A model generated the notes under the pieces. The model saw only the letters and a program-made list of their open reading frames with translations. It was not told the origin of the DNA and ran no database searches. A program made the translations under genes and the position numbers. From contig JAUWNW010000001.1 of the NCBI GenBank assembly GCA_030612445.1, positions 8,001-72,000 on the forward strand: a stretch of DNA of 64,000 nt, given 5' to 3'. This document shows, one piece after another, positions 37,286 to 46,277 of this stretch (its first letter is position 1; each line of letters opens with the position of its first letter). The stretch is from Candidatus Aminicenantota bacterium. Its GTDB lineage: Bacteria > Acidobacteriota > Aminicenantia > Aminicenantales > Aminicenantaceae.

Positions 37286-37834
37286 CTAACCTTTTTTATT
37301 ATTTTTTAAAGCCAGGATAGCAGTTGTGACATACTCGATGGAGGATAGTAATGTTATGATGATGATAATCCAGGACAGAGCATAAAAGCTCCAGTTTCCT
37401 ATATGACTCCAGTAATAAGGGCCAAGCAAGGCTAAAAAAGCACCGGTTGCCTGAAATATCGCTTTGATTTTTCCACTTTTTTTTGCAGAAACCGAAATAT
37501 TTGTTTTAGCCATAATGATACGTGCATAGGCTACTGTTACATCTCGAAGGGCCATACATAAAGGCAGAAGCAGAAGGACCCGGTTAGAGGCGGCTAGAGC
37601 ACTATATACCAGTAACCTGGAAATGCTATCGGCGTATGGGTCAAGAGCTGCCCCGTATTCGGAAACAAGATTAAACTTCCGGGCTATAACACCGTCAAAT
37701 GCGTCTGAAATTTCAATAAGAGCAAGTATAAAGAGGCATAGAATAAGATTCAAGGATGAATTTTTTCTCGTCAGTAAGATAATTGAAAAAATTATGGCAA
37801 GGGGGATTCGGGCCAGGGTTACGGCTTGGATCAT
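37286..37834 (-). CDS. CDP-alcohol phosphatidyltransferase family protein
   Basis: About 182 residues with several membrane helices. DAFDGVIARKFNLVSEYG then ALDPYAD fits the family signature D-x2-D-G-x2-A-R-x8-G-x3-D-x3-D that binds CDP-diacylglycerol and metal. Similar to PgsA, phosphatidylglycerophosphate synthase, but inositol and serine variants share the motif. The ATG at 37834 has an AAGG site and gives the usual MxxxTLARIPLA start; a longer form would begin at 37873. Operon with the downstream HAD phosphatase, which could in principle dephosphorylate its product. Confidence 0.85.
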   Translation of the reverse strand: MIQAVTLARIPLAIIFSIILLTRKNSSLNLILCLFILALIEISDAFDGVIARKFNLVSEYGAALDPYADSISRLLVYSALAASNRVLLLLPLCMALRDVTVAYARIIMAKTNISVSAKKSGKIKAIFQATGAFLALLGPYYWSHIGNWSFYALSWIIIIITLLSSIEYVTTAILALKNNKKG

Positions 37835-37918
37835 TATGTAACCTTTTTTATTTTTGATATTCTCTGGCATCATTTCTAAATCATAATAACATACTATAAA
37901 GAAAAAAATAACAGTTGC

Positions 37919-37947
37919 TTGAAAATATTAACTCTAAAAAGTATAGT
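37919..37947 (+). promoter_or_regulatory. Promoter for mutS
   Basis: TTGAAA at 37919-37924, 17-nt spacer, TATAGT at 37942-37947. Only 8 nt lie between the -10 box and the ATG at 37956, and there is no ribosome site, so the mRNA is probably leaderless. Confidence 0.6.
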
Positions 37948-37955
37948 TAAAAAGT

Positions 37956-40589
37956 ATGACTAAAAAGAATTCTCTGACTCCGATGATGGAGCAGTATTTC
38001 CGTATCAAAAAAGATCATAAAGACACTTTGCTTTTTTTCCGGTTGGGGGACTTTTATGAGATGTTTTATGAAGATGCGAAAGTTGCCTCTGCCGTTCTTG
38101 AAATCGCTTTGACTGCGCGCCAAAAGGTCCCAATGTGCGGAGTTCCTTATCATGCTGTTGATAGTTATCTGACAAAATTGTTGAAAGGCGGCTTTAAAGT
38201 AGCTATTTGCGAGCAGGTGGAAGATGCTAAAAAAGCGATAGGAATAGTAAAACGGGAAGTAGTAAAGATCTTGACTCCGGGAACAGCTCTGGAGCTCGAG
38301 GTGGGAGAAGAAAAAGAAAACACTTATATCGCCAGCCTTTTCTTACAGAACAGCAGCTGGGGAATGGCAGTGGTTGACCTGGCTTCCGGAGAAATAAAAA
38401 CAGCCCAGAGTAATGCGGCTGCATCAGGAAGTATAAATGATGAGCTTATTAAATATTCTCCTATAGAAATTACTTTTCCGAGGGGCCAGGAAGACAAAAT
38501 AGATGAAATTTTTGCTGCCAATGATATGTCTTTTGTCTTAAAAAGTCCTCAGGAAGACTGGATCTATGATTTTATTCAGGCGAAAAATTATTTACAGGAC
38601 CATTTTGGAGTCAAGTCTTTAGCTGGATTCGACCTTGATGGCAGGCGTTTTGCAGTTTCTGCTTCAGGGGCTCTGCTTTATTATCTGAAAAAACTCAGAA
38701 AAGATGCACTTTCTCTGATAGGAAGCATCTCCTATATGCAGTCAGGCACTCATATGATCCTGGATTCTTCAACGCTGAAAAACCTGGAGCTGGTCAAAAA
38801 CATAAGAGACAACCGCCGCAGCGGTTCCCTCCTTGATATCATTGACCTAACAGTCAATCCTCTGGGCGGCAGGTTATTAAAGACATGGCTGCTTCAGCCC
38901 CTCATGGAGGTTGGAAGTATTATTGAAAGGCAGGATGCGGTTTCTGAACTTCTTTCTTTAACTATCGAGCGGCATGAATTGCAGGAGAGTTTCAAAGACA
39001 TATCAGACCTGGCACGGCTGGCCGGTAAGATTTCCCTGGCGGTAGCACATGCGCGGGATCTGGTTTCCCTGAAGAGATCTCTTTTACCAATGTCTCGTAT
39101 ACAGTCCCTGCTTAAACCTTTTAAATCTGAAATGCTGCAAAATATTTTTTTAAAATGGGATAACGCTGAAGATATCCTGGAATTTATCGAAGGGTCGATC
39201 CGGGATGAGCCTGCTTTTATGCTTACAGAGGGAGGGATTATTCGGGAAGGATATAATACTGAGCTGGATGAGCTCAGGAAGGTAAGCCGTTCCGGAAAAT
39301 CTTTTATTACCGGGCTGGAAAAAAAGGAGAGGGAAAGAACAGGGATATCTTCCCTTAAGGTCCGGTATAATAAAGTCTTTGGCTATTATATTGATGTGAC
39401 AAAATCCAATCTGGAACTGGTCCCGGCTGATTATTTCCGCAAGCAAACTCTGGTAAATTCAGAACGTTTCATCACTCAGGAACTCAAGGAATATGAAGAG
39501 AAAGTCCTTAATGCAGAGGCGCGTATTGGTGAACTGGAATACAATCTTTTTTTGGATATCAGGAAAAAAATTTCAAAGGAGACAGCGAGGCTTCAGAAAA
39601 TAGCGCTTAATATTGCTTATCTGGATGTTTTATCAGCTCTGGCAGAGCTGGCTGCCCGGCGCAGCTATTTCCGACCGGAAGTGAATGCCGGAGATATGAT
39701 CAAAATAGTCCAGGGCCGCCATCCGGTCATTGAAGTTACAAATGAGGACCCCTTTATTCCAAATGATACTCACCTGGACCGGGATGACGATCAGATCATT
39801 ATTATCACGGGTCCGAATATGGGGGGAAAATCGACTTATTTACGCCAAGTCGCGTTGATCTGCATATTAGCTCAAATGGGATCGTTCGTGCCGGCTGCAG
39901 AAGCAGAGATTGGAGTTGTTGACCGCATTTTTACCCGTATCGGCGCTCTGGATTTTTTATCTATAGGGCAGTCGACTTTTATGGTAGAAATGCTGGAGAC
40001 ATCCAGGATATTAAATAATGCAACCGCCCGTAGCCTGATCTTGCTGGATGAAGTAGGAAGAGGAACCAGTACTTTTGATGGTCTCAGCCTGGCATGGGCA
40101 ATAGTAGAGTATTTACATGAAAAAGAGAAGCTCAAGCCCAAAACATTATTTGCAACTCATTATCATGAATTGACCGAGCTGTCGCTTACAATGGACCGGA
40201 TAAAGAACTACCATGTAACGGTGCAGGAACATAGGGGGGATATTGTCTTTTTAAGGAAGATAGTGGCAGGCCCCTCAGATCAAAGCTATGGCATCCATGT
40301 AGCCAAACTTGCTGGGATCCCATTTATAGTTTTAGACAGAGCCAAAGAAATTCTGTTTAATCTGGAGAAGAAAGAACTTGACGATACCGGGCTTCCCAAG
40401 ATCGCTTACCGGACTGCAAATAAGCAGGATACGTCTCAATTCTTATTGTTTAAGCAAGACCGGGAACAGGAGCTTCTGCACAGTATTAAAGAAAAAATAG
40501 GGAAGGCAAATACGGAATCCATGACCCCTTTGGAGGCTCTAAATCTTTTGGATAAATTAAAGCACAAGCTGGAAAAAGAGGGAAAATAA
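37956..40589 (+). CDS. mutS: DNA mismatch repair protein MutS
   Basis: 877 residues of MutS1. The mismatch-wedge motif is in [13 protein letters not shown], and the connector, lever and clamp regions follow. The ATPase has [13 protein letters not shown] (about 622), [16 protein letters not shown] and [11 protein letters not shown]-terminal dimerisation residues are present ([17 protein letters not shown]). The gene is full-length and probably translated from a leaderless message; clpB follows 23 nt later. Confidence 0.97.
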   Translation: MTKKNSLTPMMEQYFRIKKDHKDTLLFFRLGDFYEMFYEDAKVASAVLEIALTARQKVPMCGVPYHAVDSYLTKLLKGGFKVAICEQVEDAKKAIGIVKREVVKILTPGTALELEVGEEKENTYIASLFLQNSSWGMAVVDLASGEIKTAQSNAAASGSINDELIKYSPIEITFPRGQEDKIDEIFAANDMSFVLKSPQEDWIYDFIQAKNYLQDHFGVKSLAGFDLDGRRFAVSASGALLYYLKKLRKDALSLIGSISYMQSGTHMILDSSTLKNLELVKNIRDNRRSGSLLDIIDLTVNPLGGRLLKTWLLQPLMEVGSIIERQDAVSELLSLTIERHELQESFKDISDLARLAGKISLAVAHARDLVSLKRSLLPMSRIQSLLKPFKSEMLQNIFLKWDNAEDILEFIEGSIRDEPAFMLTEGGIIREGYNTELDELRKVSRSGKSFITGLEKKERERTGISSLKVRYNKVFGYYIDVTKSNLELVPADYFRKQTLVNSERFITQELKEYEEKVLNAEARIGELEYNLFLDIRKKISKETARLQKIALNIAYLDVLSALAELAARRSYFRPEVNAGDMIKIVQGRHPVIEVTNEDPFIPNDTHLDRDDDQIIIITGPNMGGKSTYLRQVALICILAQMGSFVPAAEAEIGVVDRIFTRIGALDFLSIGQSTFMVEMLETSRILNNATARSLILLDEVGRGTSTFDGLSLAWAIVEYLHEKEKLKPKTLFATHYHELTELSLTMDRIKNYHVTVQEHRGDIVFLRKIVAGPSDQSYGIHVAKLAGIPFIVLDRAKEILFNLEKKELDDTGLPKIAYRTANKQDTSQFLLFKQDREQELLHSIKEKIGKANTESMTPLEALNLLDKLKHKLEKEGK

Positions 40590-40612
40590 AGGCTAAATCA
40601 GGAGTAAGTAGC

Positions 40613-43192
40613 ATGAATTTTAATAATTTTACTGTCATGTCCCAAGAAGCTGTTCAGCGTGCTCATTCCCGGGCCGGGGAACTCGGGCATCAGGAGATGC
40701 AACCTGAGCATCTTCTCTGGGTTTTTTTGAATCAGGAAGAAAATATAGTCAATTCTATTCTGGCTAAAATCGGAGCGAATTCTGCCAAAGTCCTGACTGA
40801 TATTAATCAGGCGCTTGAGAGAAAACCTAAAGTCCAGGGTGGGGGAGAGGTTTATCTTTCTTCCGGATCGAGGCAGGTACTTAAGGCAGCTAAGAAGGAA
40901 GCGGATAAACTTAAGGATGAATATATTTCAACGGAGCACATACTTCTTGCCATACTCAAAGAAGATAAGGGTGAGGCCGCCCGGATATTAAAACAGAATG
41001 GAGTGAGTGAAGATGCTGTGCTTGAAGCTTTAAGGTCGATCCGGGGTAGCTATCGGGTTACGGATCAGCAGCCGGAAGGAAAATACCAGGTACTTGAACG
41101 CTATGCCCGGGATATCACAGCAATCGCCCGGGAGGGGAAACCTGACCCGGTGATCGGACGTGAGGATGAGATCAGGCGGGTCATTCAGATCCTTTCCCGA
41201 AGGAAGAAAAACAATCCCGTCCTGATCGGAGAGGCCGGGGTTGGGAAAACCGCTATTGTGGAAGGATTGGCTCAGCGGATTGCAAATGGGGATGTTCCTC
41301 TGTTGTTAAAGGATAAGAAGCTGATTTCATTGGATATGGGGTCTCTGCTTGCCGGCGCAAAATTCCGGGGAGAATTTGAGGATAGAGTAAAAGCTGTCTT
41401 AAAGGAGATCAAGGAATCCGAAGGAGAAATTATTCTCTTCATTGATGAACTGCATACGATCATCGGAGCCGGAGCGGCTGAGGGCGCAGTAGATGCCTCC
41501 AACATGCTTAAACCTTCCCTGGCCCGGGGGGAGCTACGGTGTATTGGGGCGACTACCCTGAATGAATACAAAAAATATATCGAAAAGGATGCTGCTCTGG
41601 AAAGACGTTTTCAGCAGATCTATGTGGGAGAACCTTCAGTAGAAGAAACGATTTCGATATTAAGGGGAGTAAAAGAAAAATATGAGGTTCACCATGGGGT
41701 GCAAATAAAGGATGCAGCCCTGGTTGCTGCAGCCACTCTATCAGATCGATATATTACCAATCGCTTCCTGCCCGATAAAGCTGTAGACCTGATGGATGAA
41801 GCCGCTTCCCATATTCGAATCGAGATTGACAGCAAACCAGAGGAGATCGATGAACTGGAGCGCAAAATAATGCAGCTTGAGATCGAGAAACAGGCTTTAA
41901 AGAAAGAGAAAGAAAAAAGCGCTAAAGAAAAGCTGGGCAAATTAAACAGGGAGCTAGAGGAGCTAAAGGAAAAAAGCAAGATGTTAAAGCTTCACTGGCA
42001 GAGGGAAAAAGAGCTCCTCGAGTCAATAAATAGATTAAAAGAAGAAATGGATACCTTAAAAAGCGAAGAGCAGAATGCTGAGAGACGGGGAGAGCTCGGT
42101 AAAGTGGCTGAGATCAGATACGGAAAACTTATTGAAATAAAGCAGAAAATTGACAAATTAAATAAACAGCTGGCTAAGGTACAGGAGAAAAAAAAGATAC
42201 TTAAAGAGGAAGTGGATGAAGAGGATATTGCAGTAGTGGTTTCCAAGTGGACCGGAATTCCGGTCGCAAAGATGCTGGAAGGAGAGACGGAAAAACTTGT
42301 TAAAATGGAAACAAATCTTACCCGGAGAGTCGTTGGTCAGGATTTAGCCCTTAAGGCGGTGTCAGATACAATCCGGAGGGCGAGAGCAGGTATCCAGGAT
42401 GAGTCACGGCCCCTGGGTTCTTTTATCTTCCTCGGTCCGACCGGAGTGGGAAAAACCGAACTGGCCCGCACTCTGGCCGAATTTCTGTTTGATGATGAAC
42501 GGGCTATGATCCGGCTGGATATGTCTGAATACATGGAGAAACATACGGTTTCCCGGCTCATAGGTGCGCCTCCCGGATATGTAGGTTATGAGGAGGGCGG
42601 GCAGCTAACTGAAGCAGTCAAACGCCGTCCGTATTCGATAATTCTTTTGGATGAGATTGAAAAAGCCCATGCCGATGTTTTTAATGTTCTTCTCCAGATC
42701 CTGGATGACGGACGCCTTACAGACGGAAAAGGCAGGACTATAGATTTAAAAAATTCAATCATAATAATGACCTCCAATCTGGGCAGCCACGTTATTAAGG
42801 AGTTTAGGGGAGAACATGAGCTGATGGAAAAGGAAGTCAAAAAGATACTGGAAGGTCATTTCCGGCCGGAATTTCTCAACCGGGTGGATGAAGTGATTAT
42901 ATTCAGGGCCCTGTCTCAGGAAGTGATTCAGGAAATACTGGATATTCAGATCGGGGAATTACGTAAACGGCTCAAGAAGAAAAAGATAGATATTAAAATC
43001 AGCCCAGCAGCAAAAAAAATCCTGGCAGAGAAAGGATATGACCCGGTATATGGGGTCAGGCCTTTAAAACGGGTGATTCAACAGGATATTCAGAATCCTC
43101 TGGCTTTGCAGATTCTGGAGGGGCGTTTGAAGGAAGGCGATACCGTCAATATTGACTTGGATGATAAAGGGAAATATATTTTTAAAATTTAG
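40613..43192 (+). CDS. clpB: ClpB disaggregase
   Basis: 859-residue Hsp104-class chaperone that resolubilises aggregates with DnaK. It has the N-terminal double Clp repeat (1-145), NBD1 with [13 protein letters not shown] and [13 protein letters not shown], a long middle coiled-coil (about 400-520) that distinguishes ClpB from ClpA/C, and NBD2 with [13 protein letters not shown] and [21 protein letters not shown]-type sensor 2 reads [19 protein letters not shown] precedes the ATG. No CIRCE operator is seen in the short gap after mutS. Confidence 0.97.
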   Translation: MNFNNFTVMSQEAVQRAHSRAGELGHQEMQPEHLLWVFLNQEENIVNSILAKIGANSAKVLTDINQALERKPKVQGGGEVYLSSGSRQVLKAAKKEADKLKDEYISTEHILLAILKEDKGEAARILKQNGVSEDAVLEALRSIRGSYRVTDQQPEGKYQVLERYARDITAIAREGKPDPVIGREDEIRRVIQILSRRKKNNPVLIGEAGVGKTAIVEGLAQRIANGDVPLLLKDKKLISLDMGSLLAGAKFRGEFEDRVKAVLKEIKESEGEIILFIDELHTIIGAGAAEGAVDASNMLKPSLARGELRCIGATTLNEYKKYIEKDAALERRFQQIYVGEPSVEETISILRGVKEKYEVHHGVQIKDAALVAAATLSDRYITNRFLPDKAVDLMDEAASHIRIEIDSKPEEIDELERKIMQLEIEKQALKKEKEKSAKEKLGKLNRELEELKEKSKMLKLHWQREKELLESINRLKEEMDTLKSEEQNAERRGELGKVAEIRYGKLIEIKQKIDKLNKQLAKVQEKKKILKEEVDEEDIAVVVSKWTGIPVAKMLEGETEKLVKMETNLTRRVVGQDLALKAVSDTIRRARAGIQDESRPLGSFIFLGPTGVGKTELARTLAEFLFDDERAMIRLDMSEYMEKHTVSRLIGAPPGYVGYEEGGQLTEAVKRRPYSIILLDEIEKAHADVFNVLLQILDDGRLTDGKGRTIDLKNSIIIMTSNLGSHVIKEFRGEHELMEKEVKKILEGHFRPEFLNRVDEVIIFRALSQEVIQEILDIQIGELRKRLKKKKIDIKISPAAKKILAEKGYDPVYGVRPLKRVIQQDIQNPLALQILEGRLKEGDTVNIDLDDKGKYIFKI

Positions 43193-43205
43193 GGTAAATA
43201 TATAG

Positions 43206-43234
43206 TTGAAAAACAAAAAATTAAATAGTATATT
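43206..43234 (+). promoter_or_regulatory. Promoter for the FadL-like gene
   Basis: TTGAAA at 43206-43211, 17-nt spacer, TATATT at 43229-43234, followed by an AT-rich leader and a GGGAGG ribosome site before the ATG at 43264. Confidence 0.6.
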
Positions 43235-43263
43235 AGTTTAAATTAAAAATTAAGGGAGGAAAA

Positions 43264-44604
43264 ATGAAAAAAATTCTAACATTTATGGCTTTCGTTTTAT
43301 TCTGTATTCCCCTGCTTTCTGCAGCTATCATTACGAATACACACCAGAGTGCGGTGTATATTCGGATGTTAGCCAGAAACGCTTCCAGGGACATTGATGC
43401 TGTCTACTACAACCCGGCCGGATTAACTCAGCTTGAAAACGGCTTTCACTTAGCAATTTATAATCAGACGATTTTCCAGGAGAAAAAAGTAATCAATGCC
43501 TACCCTCTTCTTAATCAGGATGAATATATTGGGGAAGTAAATATTCCCTTTTTCCCTAATTTCTATGCTGTCTATAAAAAAGATAAGCTTGCCTTGTCTT
43601 TTGGCTTTGGTCCTAACGGAGGAGGAGGAACAGCCGATTTTGCCGATGGATTGCCTTCTTTTGAGATTCCCTTTACTGTCCTGCCATTCCTTCTGACAAG
43701 CATGGGGCTCCCCACAACCCAGTATTCAGCAGACCTTTCATTTAAAGGAAGTTCCATTTTCTACGGATTCCAGGTGAATGGATCGTATGCCATAAATGAG
43801 ATGATTGCTGTAGCTGCCGGGGTCCGATATATCAGTGCCGTCAACACATATGAAGGTTCCATCAATAACGTCATGATCAATCCGGGTCATCCCTTAATAA
43901 ACCCTACCGGAGCAATGCTTCCTGCAGTCGATTTCTTTAATACTATCGGGCAACCAGCTTATGCTGCTATGGTCAGCAACAAAGCAGTTGACGTCAAACA
44001 AACAGCCACAGGTATAACTCCGCTGCTGAGCCTAAATATCAGACCGAGTGACAATTTGAATATCGGCATTAGATATGAATTTAATACTAAGCTGGAATTA
44101 GTAAACGAAACTACTACTGATGACATCGGAATTTTTCCGGATGGCGAGAAAACCCGCAACGATATACCCGCTATCCTTTCTTTTGGCCTTGAATATGCAA
44201 TAATTCCGGAACTTCGCGCCTCGATTTCCACAAATTATTTCTTTGATAAAGATGCAGATTGGGATGGGGCGGAAGAGTTCGTTGACAGTAATTCATATGA
44301 TATCGCCATTGGATTTGAGTATGATGTAACAAAAACTATTTTATTAAGCGCCGGCTACTTGCGCGCCCAAGTTGGCCTTAGAGAAGAATATCAGAGTGAC
44401 TTAAATCATGAGCTGACCTCAGACACATTTGGCTTTGGTGGTCGCATCAGCCTAGGAGAGAATTTTGACCTGGACCTTGGGGGACTTTTTACAAGTTACC
44501 TGGAAGCAGAGAGAACTTTTACAGATCTGCTTGTCGGATCTTATCTTGAAAAATATCAGCGTTCCACTTGGCTTTTTACTATAGGCTTAGGATATCATTT
44601 CTAA
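43264..44604 (+). CDS. FadL/OmpP1/TodX-family outer-membrane transport protein
   Basis: 446 residues with signal peptide (ending LLSAA). The N-terminal plug region SRDIDAVYYNPAGLTQLENG contains the NPAG motif of FadL proteins, which thread the barrel lumen and admit hydrophobic substrates. A 14-strand-type barrel follows, ending FTIGLGYHF with the terminal Phe. Ligand unknown; long-chain fatty acids or aromatic hydrocarbons are usual for the family. Own promoter upstream; a large hairpin follows the stop. Confidence 0.9.
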   Translation: MKKILTFMAFVLFCIPLLSAAIITNTHQSAVYIRMLARNASRDIDAVYYNPAGLTQLENGFHLAIYNQTIFQEKKVINAYPLLNQDEYIGEVNIPFFPNFYAVYKKDKLALSFGFGPNGGGGTADFADGLPSFEIPFTVLPFLLTSMGLPTTQYSADLSFKGSSIFYGFQVNGSYAINEMIAVAAGVRYISAVNTYEGSINNVMINPGHPLINPTGAMLPAVDFFNTIGQPAYAAMVSNKAVDVKQTATGITPLLSLNIRPSDNLNIGIRYEFNTKLELVNETTTDDIGIFPDGEKTRNDIPAILSFGLEYAIIPELRASISTNYFFDKDADWDGAEEFVDSNSYDIAIGFEYDVTKTILLSAGYLRAQVGLREEYQSDLNHELTSDTFGFGGRISLGENFDLDLGGLFTSYLEAERTFTDLLVGSYLEKYQRSTWLFTIGLGYHF

Positions 44605-44632
44605 GACACATTATGTTACTAATAGTACTTAC

Positions 44633-44693
44633 TGGAATTCGGGGGCCACTATAATTAATTCCCGGAATTAAGTATAGTGTCCCCCGAATTCCA
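44633..44693. repeat. 61-bp near-perfect hairpin
   Basis: Arms TGGAATTCGGGGG / CCCCCGAATTCCA (13 bp), then CACTATA / TATAGTG (7 bp), then TTAATTCC / GGAATTAA (8 bp), with single mismatches between segments and a 1-nt centre. About 28 paired positions in all. No T-run follows, so it is not a classical terminator, although it could end the upstream transcript. It resembles REP-type palindromes of the kind moved by RAYT transposases. Between the FadL-like gene and galU. Confidence 0.85.
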
Positions 44694-44728
44694 CAGCTTT
44701 TATTTATGGCATATTCAAAGGAGGAGTT

Positions 44729-45607
44729 ATGAAGGTCTGTAAAGCGGTTATTCCTGCGGCAGGATTCGGCACCCGCTTTCTTCCAGCTACAAAAGCACAG
44801 CCGAAAGAAATGCTGAATGTTGTAGATAAACCCTTGATCCAATACAGTGTTGAAGAGGCAGTTGATTCCGGAATAAAAAGTATCGGAGTAATAACAAGCA
44901 GAGGGAAATCCGCTATTGAAGACCATTTTGATATAAGCCCGGAACTGGAGCAGTTTCTGGAAGAGAAAAAGAAACTTGAGCTGTTGGAACAAATAAGGCG
45001 GATTTCAAACCTAGCTGAATTCTGTTATATTCGGCAGAAGCAGGCCCTGGGATTGGGGCATGCTATTTTAATGGCGGAAAGTTTTGTCGGATCAGAACCG
45101 TTTTCTGTTCTTCTGCCGGATGATATCTTTGATTGTGAAGTGCCCTGTATTAAACAGCTGTTAAAGATCCATAAGAAATATAATGCTACAGTTATTGTCC
45201 TCATGCGGGTGGATGAAGAAGGAATGAAAAAATACGGGATAGTCAAATCCAAACAAATTTCAGAAAGAGTTTTTAAGGTTGAGGACATGGCAGAAAAACC
45301 AGGGCCCAGGAAAGCTTTTTCTAACCTGGCTATCCTGGGGCGCTATGTATTTACGCCCAAAATATTTGAAATGATCAAACATACTTCTCCGGACAACAGG
45401 GGGGAGATCCAGATAACCGATGCTATCAGGCTTTTGTTAGAGAAAGAGCCTGTCTATGGGTATTTATTTGAAGGGGACCGTTATGACTGCGGTGATAAGC
45501 TTGGTTATATTCAAGCTTCTCTGAAACTGGCTTTGAAGAGACCAGAGTTCAAGAAACCTCTATCTGAATTATTCATAAAAATTGCCAATGATGTACCCAA
45601 AACGTGA
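44729..45607 (+). CDS. galU: UTP-glucose-1-phosphate uridylyltransferase
   Basis: 292 residues making UDP-glucose for envelope glycans. The N-terminal AVIPAAGFGTRFLPATKAQP then KEMLNVVDKPLIQY is diagnostic, with LGLGHAILMAESFVG, EKPGPRKAFSNLAILGRYV, NRGEIQITDAIRLLL and GDRYDCGDKLGYIQA. A GGAGG site precedes the ATG. The TGA stop is the first three bases of a reversed element-end motif (TGAATAATCCAG). Confidence 0.95.
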   Translation: MKVCKAVIPAAGFGTRFLPATKAQPKEMLNVVDKPLIQYSVEEAVDSGIKSIGVITSRGKSAIEDHFDISPELEQFLEEKKKLELLEQIRRISNLAEFCYIRQKQALGLGHAILMAESFVGSEPFSVLLPDDIFDCEVPCIKQLLKIHKKYNATVIVLMRVDEEGMKKYGIVKSKQISERVFKVEDMAEKPGPRKAFSNLAILGRYVFTPKIFEMIKHTSPDNRGEIQITDAIRLLLEKEPVYGYLFEGDRYDCGDKLGYIQASLKLALKRPEFKKPLSELFIKIANDVPKT

Positions 45608-45634
45608 ATAATCCAGATCTAGCTGAATTATTCA
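45605..45634. repeat. Dispersed element end junction E7
   Basis: TGAATAATCCAG, six bases, then CTGAATTATTCA: two element ends back to back in reverse orientation, with no core. It begins at the galU stop codon and forms a 12-bp-arm palindrome, as at 386-417. Confidence 0.65.
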
Positions 45635-45647
45635 AAAAAAATATCAG

Positions 45648-45983
45648 CTAAAAATTGCAAATCGGTTTATATCGATCGATAAGTTCAGCTGTGACTTGTT
45701 GTCTCTCTTTGCGGGAAGAGTCAGGCATAGGGTGGAATCCTACGAATAGGTTATCCTTTGAGCCGGATGCGTTTTCCCAACAATCGAATTTTTTATGCTT
45801 TTGTAAAAAGTGATTGTCAGATATTTCTGATGTGTGGCCGAAATAAAGAATTCGGAAAGAGGTTGGAGCTTTTTTGGGGTCCGGTTTTATCATGATAGAA
45901 TATATAACTGGAGATATCTGAGGCTCCCAGTATCTGATAGTAAAGGGCCCGTCAAATATTTTATCCATCCATTTTATATTCAT
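45648..45983 (-). CDS. Small GIY-YIG-like protein of unknown function
   Basis: 111 residues. FRILYFGHTSEIS matches the second half of a GIY-YIG-like core (YIGxTxxL type), and the body NLFVGFHPMPDSSRKERQQV then AELIDRYKPICN resembles a family of small bacterial proteins ending in LIxxYxPxCN. The first GIY tyrosines correspond loosely to PVIYSIMI. Nuclease activity is therefore only a possibility. Codon use looks coding, and a GAGACG precedes the ATG. It lies between an element end at the galU stop and tRNA-Phe on the same strand. Confidence 0.55.
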   Translation of the reverse strand: MNIKWMDKIFDGPFTIRYWEPQISPVIYSIMIKPDPKKAPTSFRILYFGHTSEISDNHFLQKHKKFDCWENASGSKDNLFVGFHPMPDSSRKERQQVTAELIDRYKPICNF

Positions 45984-46067
45984 CGTCTCTTTTGTTTGCC
46001 CGAAATAATGAAATATTATTTTAGCTCTTATTCCTATCTAAGGCAATGGAGAATGGAGAATAGCAAA

Positions 46068-46140
46068 TGGCGAGGGACGGAATTGAACCGCCGACGCAGA
46101 GATTTTCAGTCTCTCGCTCTACCGACTGAGCTACCTCGCC
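46068..46140 (-). tRNA. tRNA-Phe (anticodon GAA)
   Basis: Full cloverleaf on the minus strand: acceptor GGCGAGG/CCTCGCC, D arm GCTC..GAGC, anticodon arm AGAGA-CTGAAAA-TCTCT giving anticodon GAA, T arm GGCGG-TTCAATT-CCGTC, discriminator A. CCA is not encoded. A strong promoter lies 35 nt upstream. Confidence 0.97.
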
Positions 46141-46174
46141 TTGACGTTAAAAAACGACAATCAAATCGCCTGGA

Positions 46175-46203
46175 AGTATAAATTTATCCCCATATTTTGT
46201 CAA
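46175..46203 (-). promoter_or_regulatory. Promoter for tRNA-Phe
   Basis: On the minus strand: consensus TTGACA at 46203-46198, 17-nt spacer, TATACT at 46180-46175, about 28 nt upstream of the mature 5' end. Confidence 0.7.
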
Positions 46204-46277
46204 ACGATTTATTTCAGAGCAGGAGACAAATTGAAATACCATTGCGGTTGTGATATTCTTCTTAATCAGGATAAAAA

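Noticed and set aside
40613-43192. CIRCE/HrcA control of clpB
   Set aside because: The 23-nt gap upstream and the adjoining bases contain no inverted repeat of that type.
44633-44693. Simple rho-independent terminator of the FadL-like gene
   Set aside because: There is no T-run on either side and the stem is far longer than usual, so it is listed as a palindromic repeat instead.
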